Of a stretch of DNA of 64,000 bases, positions 9,077-17,013 are shown piece after piece. Source of the DNA: Beijerinckiaceae bacterium (GTDB lineage Bacteria; Pseudomonadota; Alphaproteobacteria; Rhizobiales; Beijerinckiaceae); contig CANBNG010000002.1 of assembly GCA_947370975.1 (NCBI GenBank), positions 1-64,000 on the forward strand, given 5' to 3'. Made by a program: the position numbers and the translations under genes. The notes beneath the pieces are model-generated. The model ran no database searches, was not told the DNA's origin, and saw only the letters and a program-made list of their open reading frames with translations. Each line of letters starts with the position of its first letter. The first letter of the stretch is position 1.

Positions 9077-9898
9077 CTATTCGACCGGATCGACCGGGAT
9101 GTTGCTCGGCCGCCCCTTGTGATGCTTCACCGAGGCCCAGAACCGCCGCAACGCATTCTCAGGCGATCCCACGCCCGCCTTCTTCAGGACGAAGTGAGTC
9201 AGCCGTCCGAACGGCCGCTTGTCGCTGCGGCTGCTGCGCGGCGCCTCGCCCGTCGCATGGAGCCAGAGCAGGGCGAGGTCTGCCACCAAGGTATCGACCG
9301 CCGCGTCTGCCGGGTGGCCGCCTTTGTGGATCGACTCGCGGGTGGTTGCGGGCTCGCCGACCGGCTTCAGTCTCAAAAACTCCCCCATGATCAGGGGCTC
9401 GACGTGTGGCGCGGAATTGTAGCCGTCCTCTCGCAATTGCCCCAGAGACAGCGCCCGGCCGGCTGCGATCAGGCCCGGCAGCTTGTCGAAGAGCTCCTCG
9501 TTCGGGCAGGCCTGCACCCAGGCGCATAAGGCCTCCCAGGTCACCTCGGCCCCGCCCGCCAGCTCGGGATGGCGCGCCCTTGCGCGGTAGATCAGCTCGT
9601 CCCGCGCCAAAACCGGCAAGCGTGGAAACCTGCGGCGGATCTTTGCCGCGTTCCGCTCGTCCGCGCACGCCATAAAGAGCTCGCGCAGGTCCTCCCGCGC
9701 TGAGCGGCGCTTATGATCTTCCGCCGCGCTTTGACTATATTGGCCGAACGCTGTCTGGAGGCCCGCGATAAAGACCTTTATCTCGTCCGGCATCGCTTTC
9801 GAGCCGCCCTCGCGCAGGAGCTGCCAGATCTGTTCGCGCTCGCTGTCGTCGATCTCCAGCATGGGTTGGGGCCGGTCTGAGGAGGGGTGAGCGGACAT
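9077..9898 (-). CDS. Hypothetical protein, first gene of the recombinase cluster
   Basis: This 273-aa soluble protein begins MSAHPSSDRPQPMLEIDDSE. It is rich in charged helices, with no signal peptide or membrane span. RSSRSDKRPFGRLTHFVLKK and NALRRFWASVKHHK near the C-terminus are basic and could touch DNA. I do not recognise the family. It heads a four-gene minus-strand set with the 75-aa gene and two tyrosine recombinases, so it is probably part of the same mobile unit. Its start lies only about 40 bases from the tail of an unrelated integrase on the other strand. Confidence 0.65.
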   Translation of the reverse strand: MSAHPSSDRPQPMLEIDDSEREQIWQLLREGGSKAMPDEIKVFIAGLQTAFGQYSQSAAEDHKRRSAREDLRELFMACADERNAAKIRRRFPRLPVLARDELIYRARARHPELAGGAEVTWEALCAWVQACPNEELFDKLPGLIAAGRALSLGQLREDGYNSAPHVEPLIMGEFLRLKPVGEPATTRESIHKGGHPADAAVDTLVADLALLWLHATGEAPRSSRSDKRPFGRLTHFVLKKAGVGSPENALRRFWASVKHHKGRPSNIPVDPVE

Positions 9899-9934
9899 GT
9901 TCGGGTGCCGATGAGTTTTTGTAACCCACTATGA

Positions 9935-10051
9935 CTTGGAAGCGTGTGTCGAAAAACAACGCTGCAGCGCTACGCGCATATCCGCCAGTCGGGCGACAAA
10001 TACGCGGACTGGCCGTGGCTGGCGAAGCTGCTGCCTTCATCGCCGGAATAG
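9935..10051 (+). pseudogene. C-terminal remnant of a third tyrosine integrase
   Basis: Frame 2 reads RKTTLQRYAHIRQSGDKYAD and continues through WPWLAKLLPSSPE to a TAG at 10049-10051. QRYAHI is the nucleophile-tyrosine segment of phage-type integrases. Only the last ~35 codons remain, cut at an upstream stop (9932-9934). It faces away from the four-gene recombinase cluster. An older integrase gene seems to have been cut by insertion of that cluster. Confidence 0.6.
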
Positions 10052-10212
10052 CCTACCCATCCGCCCAAGGCTGCAGGCAAGCCGCTACCCTTAAAGCAAA
10101 TACGCTTGACGCCCTTTAAAACTCACCGGACAGACACTCACATCACCCCGCTCACTGAACAATCACGCGCCGATTCGCTGAGGCCGTGACATGGCGGATT
10201 TGGCGATGCGTC

Positions 10213-10725
10213 CTAATCTCCTCTGAAGACTATGTTTTCTGCCGTCTCGCGGATGGCGGTATAGTAGCGAACATAACCGCTGCACCGGCAGATATGCGAC
10301 CCGACGGCCGCCTCGATTGCAGCATCAAGATCGGCTGGCAATGTGCCGGTATCCGTAAGGCCGTCGAGAAAGATCTGTGCCGCCATCACGAAGCCCGGGG
10401 TGCAATAGCCGCATTGGAAGGCAAAATGGCGCAGGAAGGCCTCCTGGATCGGGCGCAGCCGGTCTGGAAGCCTGAGACCCTCGATGGTCGTGATTTGCGC
10501 GCCGTCGATCATGTCCAACGTCGTGCTGCAACTGATCACGGGCACTGGGGCTGTGTCGGGCGGGATGCGGGCCGAGACTGTGCAGGCACGGCAGACGCCA
10601 ATGCCACAGCCGAACTTCGTTCCACTCAAATCAAGTTCGTCATGGAGATAATCTATGAGGAGTTCGGGACCGCGACGCGCATCAAGCGTCTGAATAACGC
10701 CGTTGACGTAAAAGACGAGGCTCAA
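10213..10725 (-). CDS. Molybdenum hydroxylase, [2Fe-2S] subunit (IorA/CoxS type)
   Basis: This 170-aa protein passes electrons from the molybdenum subunit through two [2Fe-2S] clusters. The plant-type cluster is in GTKFGCGIGVCRACTV (about residue 40), and the second is formed by QCGYCTPGF and SHICRCSGYVRYY. I start it at TTG 10725, which overlaps the stop of the upstream large subunit (TTGA) and gives the normal N-terminus SLVFYVNG; longer frames lie inside that gene. No FAD subunit is nearby. This two-subunit form is typical of isoquinoline 1-oxidoreductase-like enzymes, which pass electrons to a cytochrome. Confidence 0.88.
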   Translation of the reverse strand: MSLVFYVNGVIQTLDARRGPELLIDYLHDELDLSGTKFGCGIGVCRACTVSARIPPDTAPVPVISCSTTLDMIDGAQITTIEGLRLPDRLRPIQEAFLRHFAFQCGYCTPGFVMAAQIFLDGLTDTGTLPADLDAAIEAAVGSHICRCSGYVRYYTAIRETAENIVFRGD

Positions 10726-13529
10726 GATGCAAGCCCTTTCATGATCTTGGCTGGCGTGATGGGCAAAGAGGTGAAGCGCTTGTTCACAGCATCTCGCAAC
10801 GCATTTGAAATCGCCGGCGCGACGGCGCACATCACAGCTTCGGCAATGCCGCGGCCCGCTCCCGCATCGCCGGGCGTTTCGGGCAAGCAGATCAGCTCCT
10901 GGCCGCGTTGCCCCGGCTGGTAGATGGCGCGCAGCGGCACGTCCGCCCCCAGCGGAACCCTGTAGCGATCGAGGTTCCAGGTCCCGTCGGCTGCTCCTGC
11001 CATGCCATCAGGCATGTCTTCCAGAAGCGTATAACCGATCGCCATGGCAATCCCGCCCTGCGACTGGCCAGACACCAGCTCGGGGACTAGGATTCGCCCG
11101 GCATTCAGCACAGAAACAACGTTCTCAATACAAACCAGGCCCGTCGTTGGATCAATTGTTAGACCGATGACGTTTGCGCAAGGCGCCCAAGCATATCTGT
11201 AGGCGTTTTGGGCAGCGATCGGCGGCGGGATGGTGTTGCGGCGCGGCCTGAAGAGCGGCGTTTCGGTGTTGGGCATTTGATAGGACAGTCCATCCAGCTG
11301 CAGATGGATCGTCCCCCCGGGCGTGTCAAAATCGGCCTCCACCCAACTGCCCTGGATGTAGGCATGTCCGACCGCGCCATAAGGCATTCCACGGGCGTAG
11401 ATGGCCCGGGCCAGATCGCCTCGGCCAATCGCGGGGCGTGTTCCGTCACGCAGCACCAGCATGTCGCCGTTCCATGCAATATCTGCAAGCTGGATCCCGG
11501 TCCGGCCCCAGATGGTGCGTGCTACTGGCAAAATGCTGCCGTGCATCAAGGCAAGCGCCGTCTGTTGTACGGTATGTACCTGATGCAACCCGGTCAGACA
11601 GGCCGATGATGACATGACCTCCCCTTGCGTCCAGTGGGGATTGCCCCAATCGGCAGGCAAGGCCCTGGCGGACAGGCCGGTGGCTTTGAACACTTTGGAG
11701 CTTCCCATCTCGACGGACTGCGCATTCGCGCCAAGAATCGGGCCGATGACAACGCCCAAGGTGGTCGCCGAGCCATTGCCCATGTCGACAGCGTTGGAGC
11801 GCACATTGATGCGCCCATCCGGGTCGATCTCCACCGCCGCCACCATCCCATCACCGGCAGTGCCATATGCCTGCATCGAAAGCGCCAGTCCGGTGCCATA
11901 AACTTGGCCACGCTCAAGATGATCAGCCTTGATCCTGGCACGGTTTGCCCAAAGCGGATGAGCCTCGGCGGCGTCCATTACCTCCGCCAGGCGAAGGTCC
12001 TGATTTATGATGCCACCAACCACTGTCCGGGTGTGGCGCGTAGCTAGATTGGCCCGCCGCAACGCCATGGGGTCCCAACCTTGATGGATGGCGATATCAT
12101 CGAGCGCCGTCTCGATGGCGAAGAAGGCCTCGGGGCCGCCGAAACCACGCTGCGACCCACCGGTAATTTCGCGCGAATGAATGGATTGCGCGGCGATGTC
12201 GGCGGCAGGAATCTCATAGGCGCCTCCGACACAAAGGGCCGCCAGACCTGCCACATAAGGCGACAGGTTGCGCGTGCCTCCGCCGTTGAAGTCAATCTGC
12301 GCCCTGATCGCCTGCAGTTTCATGTCATTGTCTGCAACCAGCGTCCCTCTGATCTGGCTCGCAGGGCGCTTCAGTCCATAGCGGAACTGCTCGAACCTGT
12401 CATACATCAGCTGCACAGGTTTGCCGTCTGAATAAGCCGCTGTCAGTGCGAGCAACATGGAGAATGGCGAGCAATCGCGCCCACCAAAACCGCCGCCAGG
12501 ATAGACGCTATGCAAAACGACTTCGCTGACCTTCAAGGGTGAATCCGCTTTGCTGTACATCGCAGCTATCGAGGCAACATCATGATCAGGAGATTGCGTG
12601 CCAATCAGAACGGACAAACGTGTGTTGGTCTTGTCATAGAACGCCAGACCGCACTCCGGTTCCATGAACATCGGGTCCATCGCCTGGGTGTCAACCACAA
12701 CGTCAGCGCTGATAAAGTCCGAATTTAAAGACATGGAGTCGGCGACAAGCGCTCGATACTTCGCGAGGTCAGCTTGATATGCGTCGGGGTCGACAGTGGC
12801 GAAGCTAAAATTTTCAGCGCCGTCGAAATATTTGACAAAATGGACCAGCTCCGGCCATGGCGTGCCCGCTGGTGTGGCGAGATCATCTGGCTGTGACTCA
12901 TCTGGTGAATAAATCTGGAAATTCTTGTCCCGGAACTGCATCGCGCGGCGCGCGGCGCGGTAGGTTGCAAGGCTGTCAAAAACGAGCAATGCGACGGGCT
13001 GGCCTAAATAATTAGCGGCAGAACCGGGTCTGACGATCAGGTCATATGAGCCCTCGATCGGCTGCCTGAAGGAGCCAGATGAATTTGCGGCGGTAACCTC
13101 TGCTTGTTCCGCATTCAAGGATTTGGGGGCGGCGGGCAGGCTGCTTCCGAGTTCGTTTCCCAACACGACCCGGACCGGTTGTGCGTCTGGCGGGAGTTGA
13201 GACAGGTTCAAATTCAGGAAGGCATAGCGCGTCGTCAATGCGGGCAAATACATCGCATAACATTGCGCCGCCCCCCAGCCGAGATGGCGCGCGTGAAAGT
13301 CGCGTGCGTAGATTTTTTGTCCGGTCACCTTGGTGCGGCCTTCAATCCGCTCGCGTGCCACTCCGGGCACCAATGGCACGACTGGCGTCGCAGGCCCGGC
13401 TGTCTCTGCCGCCAGCAACCGAGGAGGACTGATAATCGTCAACGCGACCAGCGCACATCCAGCTTTCAGGAAGCTGCGCCGACCCATCTCAGGCTCATAA
13501 GCCAAAAGGTCTTGATCGAGGACATGCAT
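10722..13529 (-). CDS. Molybdenum hydroxylase, molybdopterin subunit (IorB-like, Tat-exported)
   Basis: The 935-aa protein belongs to the xanthine oxidase superfamily. The N-terminus carries a twin-arginine signal (MGRRSFLKAGCALVALTI from about residue 15), so the enzyme works in the periplasm. Cofactor-contact motifs are visible: PGGGFGGRDCSPF (~345), GGSQRGFGGPEAFFAIE (~455), VDMGNGSATTLGVV (~590) and QGGIAMAIGYTLLEDM near the end. The usual catalytic GxGE loop appears as GIAEAVM close to the C-terminus. IorB relatives hydroxylate N-heterocycles or aldehydes, but the substrate cannot be read here. It is coupled to the [2Fe-2S] gene, the reverse of the common small-large order. Confidence 0.88.
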   Translation of the reverse strand: MHVLDQDLLAYEPEMGRRSFLKAGCALVALTIISPPRLLAAETAGPATPVVPLVPGVARERIEGRTKVTGQKIYARDFHARHLGWGAAQCYAMYLPALTTRYAFLNLNLSQLPPDAQPVRVVLGNELGSSLPAAPKSLNAEQAEVTAANSSGSFRQPIEGSYDLIVRPGSAANYLGQPVALLVFDSLATYRAARRAMQFRDKNFQIYSPDESQPDDLATPAGTPWPELVHFVKYFDGAENFSFATVDPDAYQADLAKYRALVADSMSLNSDFISADVVVDTQAMDPMFMEPECGLAFYDKTNTRLSVLIGTQSPDHDVASIAAMYSKADSPLKVSEVVLHSVYPGGGFGGRDCSPFSMLLALTAAYSDGKPVQLMYDRFEQFRYGLKRPASQIRGTLVADNDMKLQAIRAQIDFNGGGTRNLSPYVAGLAALCVGGAYEIPAADIAAQSIHSREITGGSQRGFGGPEAFFAIETALDDIAIHQGWDPMALRRANLATRHTRTVVGGIINQDLRLAEVMDAAEAHPLWANRARIKADHLERGQVYGTGLALSMQAYGTAGDGMVAAVEIDPDGRINVRSNAVDMGNGSATTLGVVIGPILGANAQSVEMGSSKVFKATGLSARALPADWGNPHWTQGEVMSSSACLTGLHQVHTVQQTALALMHGSILPVARTIWGRTGIQLADIAWNGDMLVLRDGTRPAIGRGDLARAIYARGMPYGAVGHAYIQGSWVEADFDTPGGTIHLQLDGLSYQMPNTETPLFRPRRNTIPPPIAAQNAYRYAWAPCANVIGLTIDPTTGLVCIENVVSVLNAGRILVPELVSGQSQGGIAMAIGYTLLEDMPDGMAGAADGTWNLDRYRVPLGADVPLRAIYQPGQRGQELICLPETPGDAGAGRGIAEAVMCAVAPAISNALRDAVNKRFTSLPITPAKIMKGLAS

Positions 13530-13616
13530 GTCAACCGTTCTCTGAGATGTGGCGGCGGAAGCAGGATGGACAGATGTGGTTTGGCTTTTTTGGCGTTATG
13601 CGTCGGACTTTGTAGC

Positions 13617-13636
13617 GCGTCAATCAAGATTGACGC
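13617..13636. repeat. Inverted repeat near the ISNCY left end
   Basis: GCGTCAATC and GATTGACGC are perfect 9-bp arms separated by AA. They lie about 75 bases before the ATG of the ISNCY fragment, in the place where the element's terminal region should be. They could also be an operator for the transposase or for the divergent molybdenum hydroxylase operon that starts at 13529. Confidence 0.4.
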
Positions 13637-13709
13637 GAGTGTCGCGAGCACATGATATATCCGGTTTAGGTAGGAGGCGGTTTGTCCGGTTTTTGGATCG
13701 GAGGGCCAC

Positions 13710-13883
13710 ATGTTGCCGGCGGTTCGGATGTCGCGTGTTTTGGATGCGATCAGTTTGCATCGCGCGGGACGCTTGAGTTGTGTCGAAGCGGGAGAGCTTC
13801 TTGGGTTCAGCGAGCGCCATTTCCGGCGTTTGCGGGATGCTTTCGAGGAGCGCGGGGAGGATGGTCTGAAGTGGACCCGGTAG
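13710..13883 (+). pseudogene. ISNCY-family transposase, N-terminal fragment
   Basis: The frame reads MLPAVRMSRVLDAISLHRAG, then RLSCVEAGELLGFSERHFRR, then LRDAFEERGEDGL, the helix-turn-helix start of ISNCY transposases. It breaks at 13869 where AAGTGGACCCGG, the terminal sequence of an IS3-type element, begins; the last codons (KWTR stop) come from that IS end. The catalytic part resumes at about 16670. Confidence 0.72.
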
Positions 13884-14078
13884 CGTCCATAAGCCAACAG
13901 CGTCTGCTGTCATCATACCCGTCGTGGGCAAACTGTCAGCCCCCCCCGACTAAGACTTGTAGCACGGCGGCAGAACCGCCGACCGAGCTAGCTCCTAGCC
14001 CACATTTACAGTAAAATTAAATAATGGGCAGAAAATCGCACTTGTTCAACGTCCACTACCCTCATATGGAGCAAATCA

Positions 14079-15230
14079 ATGCCTAAATTGCAATCAATTA
14101 ATTTTTTTTGGCCAAAAATGTTAATCTTGTCGACGTTGATCAGCGTAGTCGCAACACTCTGTATTGCTGTTCAAGCTCAGGAAATGAAGCGCAAAATTAT
14201 CGTCGATGACGACGGCTTCACCCTCAGCCAACTTATGCTGCTAACAGCCGACGATGTCGATGTTCTCGGAATTACCACCGTATCGGGCGATGCTTGGGCC
14301 AATCGCGTGACCACCTATGCACTGCGCGGGGTCGAACTTGCTGGCCGCACAGACGTCCCTGTCGTACCAGGTGCAACCTATCCTATCCTGAATTCCGAGG
14401 CGCTAACCGATCGTTGGGAGACGCTGTACGGAAAGCTTACCTGGAAAGGTGCGTGGATGAGGAATTGGATTGAACCGACACAGCAAAGTGCCCCACCCTT
14501 TTTCGGCCCAAATGACCCTGTTGTTTTAGCTTGGGGAAGCCCAATATCAAAACCTTCAACTGAGATTGCGGCTAATTTCCTGATTCGAATGGTGCACAAA
14601 TACCCTGGCGAAGTGACAATATTAGCGACAGGCCCCATGACCAATCTCGCGCTAGCGCAAAGGCTTGATCCGAGATTTGCAAGCCTCGCCAAAGAATTGG
14701 TTTATATGGGTGGCAGCCTCAATCCAAAGCAGATGCTCGACAACACATCGGCTGCAAATTTTGCCCGCGAGTACAGCAATACTCCGCGTCGTGAATTTAA
14801 TATCCGATTTGACCCAGAAGCAGCAAGCATCGTGTCGCGCAGTCCGTGGACAAAAATCACTGTTATTCCAGTCGATCCCTCAACATCGACCCAGCTGAGC
14901 AGGAACTTACTTGAACGGCTGGCTCATGCCGCCAACCCAGGTATCGCGAAGTTTCTTGCTAACTTGGAGCCAGGTTTCCCGCTATGGGATCAGATTGCCA
15001 CCGGTGTCTGGCTGGACCCGACCATCGTTACAGACAAAGAGACCCTACTTATAGATTATAATACTCAATTCTCAGCCAGTTATGGCGACATGCTTTCTTG
15101 GCGGGATGGTTATCAGCCGGGGGTAGGAGAACGGCCTGCGGAGGTTGTCCGCTCAGTGGATGTAACCAGGCTGGAGGCATTGATGGTAAGCCTCTTTGCC
15201 AAAAACAAAAAGAAGAGCCGACAAGAGTAA
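14079..15230 (+). CDS. Exported nucleoside hydrolase family protein
   Basis: The 383-aa protein has an N-terminal signal peptide or membrane anchor (hydrophobic run ILSTLISVVATLCIAVQA) and a nucleoside-hydrolase core. These enzymes split N-ribosides into base and ribose. KIIVDDDGFTLSQLMLL stands where the family has the calcium-binding DxDPGxDD, so the metal site is altered: DDDG keeps two aspartates but lacks DPG. VLGITTVSGDAWA, ATGPMTNLALA and the C-terminal IDYNTQFSA match the fold. Base composition is clearly more AT-rich than neighbours, and IS ends sit on both sides, so it was probably acquired recently. Specificity is unknown. Confidence 0.8.
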   Translation: MPKLQSINFFWPKMLILSTLISVVATLCIAVQAQEMKRKIIVDDDGFTLSQLMLLTADDVDVLGITTVSGDAWANRVTTYALRGVELAGRTDVPVVPGATYPILNSEALTDRWETLYGKLTWKGAWMRNWIEPTQQSAPPFFGPNDPVVLAWGSPISKPSTEIAANFLIRMVHKYPGEVTILATGPMTNLALAQRLDPRFASLAKELVYMGGSLNPKQMLDNTSAANFAREYSNTPRREFNIRFDPEAASIVSRSPWTKITVIPVDPSTSTQLSRNLLERLAHAANPGIAKFLANLEPGFPLWDQIATGVWLDPTIVTDKETLLIDYNTQFSASYGDMLSWRDGYQPGVGERPAEVVRSVDVTRLEALMVSLFAKNKKKSRQE

Positions 15231-15244
15231 GTCGCCCGTTCAAC

Positions 15245-16055
15245 GAGTGAAGTGGACCCGGTTTTCAGGGCCAGTTGTTAAGGTGTAGCGCGTCCTAGTC
15301 TGTCGTAACCGATGGAGCAATGGCATGACGAAGACACGCAAGAAGTTTGAGGCAGCTGTAAAGGCGAAAATCGGTCTTGAGGCGGTGCCGAGGACGCGAC
15401 AATTGCTGAGCTGGCCAAGCGGCACGGGGTTCATCCGAACCAGATTTACGCCTGGAAGAAGCTCATTCTCGATAATGCCGCGAGCCTTTTTGCGCGCGGC
15501 GCGATCGTGGCGGATGGGGGCGAGGAAGAGCGAGAGCGCGAACAGGCCAGTCTCTACGCCAAGATCGGCCAATTGACGATTGAAAGGGATTTCTTGGCCA
15601 AGAGGCCAGGGCGATGAAGGCGGCGGACCGCTGACGAATTGCATCTCAAGCTGCCGTTCTACGGCTCGCGGCGGATGCAATTCGAACTCAACAAGGAAGG
15701 CCGCTCGCTTTGCCGCAAGCGCGTGCAGAGGCTGATGCGGGTGATGGACATCGTCGCGCTGGTCCCCCGTCCGGACACCAGCAAGCCCGCGCCGGGCCAT
15801 AAGATATACCCGTATCTGCTGCGCAATGTGGCGATCACCGAGCCCAACCACGTGTGGGCTATCGACATGACCTACGTCCCGATGCAGCATGGGTTCCTGT
15901 ATCTTGTGGCGGTGATTGACTGGGCGAGCCGCGCGGTTCTGGCGTGGCGATTGTCGAACACGATGGACACGCGCTTTTGCATAGAGGCGCTGGACGAAGC
16001 GCTGGCGAGATACGGCAAGCCCAAAATATTCAACTCCGATCAGGGCAGCCAGGGC
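15245..16055 (+). pseudogene. IS3-family transposase genes (orfA and orfB), decayed and truncated
   Basis: The left end TGAAGTGGACCCGG starts at 15245. OrfA begins at ATG 15325 (MTKTRKKFEAAVKAKIGLEAV), shifts frame near 15386 and continues as EDATIAELAKRHGVHPNQIY, then AWKKLIL, to a TGA near 15617. OrfB is read from about 15639 (LKLPFYGSRRMQFELNKEGR). It has the first catalytic aspartate (WAIDMTYVPMQ) and the second (FNSDQGSQ) but is cut directly after it by an IS30-type insertion at about 16055. The third catalytic residue (Glu) is lost, so it is inactive. Confidence 0.78.
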
Positions 16056-16625
16056 GGGCTCAACCGGTCGTCGCAACACCCCAAAAATTGGAGGTTGCGA
16101 TGGGAATTCGAAGGCAAGGGGCGGATCGATGTGGGCGACCGCCATTGCGATCACCTGGCCGCCCCCCTGCTGCAGGTCGCAATGAGCGGCAGTTGTTCTG
16201 GGGGTACATTGCGAAGGGATGAGTAGCGAAGCAGCTGCTACCAAGGCCAGAGTATCACAACCAGTGGGAACCAGATGGTTTCGGGAGGCCGGCGGTATGC
16301 CACCAACGATGTTCAGGGGGCGGCGAAGCCGCTTTCGGGAAGATACCTGTCCTTGGCCGAGCGAGAGGAGATCGCGCTGCTCCTCGTACAGGACTATAGC
16401 TTGCGGGAGATTGGCCGTCGGATTGGTCGCTCTGCTTCCACGATCTCGCGTGAGGTCCGTCGCAATGCGGCCACGCTTGGTGGTCTTTCCAGTTATCGTG
16501 CGACTGTGGCCCAGTTGCACGCCGAAAGGTCCGCTCTCCACCCCAAAACGGCGAAACTTATCAAGAATTCTGCCCTGCGCTTATATGTGGAAGAGAAACT
16601 CGCCGGGGTCGCGCAAACACCTTAA
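16056..16625 (+). pseudogene. IS30-family transposase, N-terminal part with frameshifts
   Basis: Three frames read in turn: MGIRRQGADRCGRPP … LFWGYIAKG (from 16099), then MSSEAAATKARVSQPVGTRW … GGMPP (from 16219), then KPLSGRYLSLAEREEIALLL … IGRSASTISREVRRNAA (to the stop at 16623-16625). This is the N-terminal DNA-binding half of an IS30-type transposase. The DDE catalytic half is missing. At least two frameshifts make it non-functional. It interrupts IS3 orfB, so it is the youngest insertion here. Confidence 0.72.
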
Positions 16626-16659
16626 CTCAGGCGGCCAGTGTTCCCAAGGATAGGGTCCA

Positions 16660-16922
16660 CTTTAGTCCGCGGCTCGACCCATGCCTAGCTCGCCGACGTC
16701 CCGGATCTGGACCTGATTGTGACCATGGACGACGCCACCAGCGCGATCACATCGATCTTTCTTTGTGAGCAGGAGGGGACGGCCTCAAGTTTTCGTGGAT
16801 TGTCCGAGACGATTCTGACACGGGGCCTTTTTTCGTCCTTTTATACGGACCGGGGCAGTCACTATTTCTTGACGCCAAAAGCGGGGGAGAAAGTCGAGAA
16901 AGCGGCGCGAGACGTAATCTAG
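16660..16922 (+). pseudogene. ISNCY-family transposase, catalytic-core fragment
   Basis: The frame reads GSTHA, a TAG where tryptophan is expected, then LADVPDLDLIVTMDDATSAI and FLCEQEGTASSFRGL, then LFSSFYTDRGSHYFLTPKAG. MDDAT and YTDRGSHYF are the ISNCY DDE signatures. The reading ends at TAG 16920-16922. It is the continuation of the N-terminal fragment at 13710. Confidence 0.72.
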
Positions 16923-17013
16923 TACATATACGCCCGATCTAGCTACCGGTTTGCATCAGGAAATGCGACTGGTGATGATGATGCGAACACCGCAAAGTGA
17001 ACAGGACATTAGC

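Larger units (their letters stand above)
13600..16922 (+). mobile_element. Nested insertion-sequence composite carrying a nucleoside hydrolase
   Basis: An ISNCY-family transposase is split: its N-terminus is at 13710 and its catalytic core at 16660-16922. Between them lie, in order, an IS3-type end (AAGTGGACCCGG at 13869), an AT-rich nucleoside hydrolase gene, a second IS3-type left end (15246) with decayed orfA and orfB, an IS30-family remnant and an inverse IS3 end (GGGTCCACTT, 16655-16664). The order of events is ISNCY first, then the IS3-flanked segment, then IS30. About 80 codons of ISNCY are missing at the split, so a deletion came with it. Confidence 0.65.

Noticed and set aside
13884..14078. 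Promoter elements for the nucleoside hydrolase
   Set aside because: The region is AT-rich with several possible -10 boxes, but none stands out with a well-spaced -35.
15240..16541. Minus-strand open frame of 433 codons across the IS region
   Set aside because: Antisense to the IS3 and IS30 remnants and without recognisable motifs.
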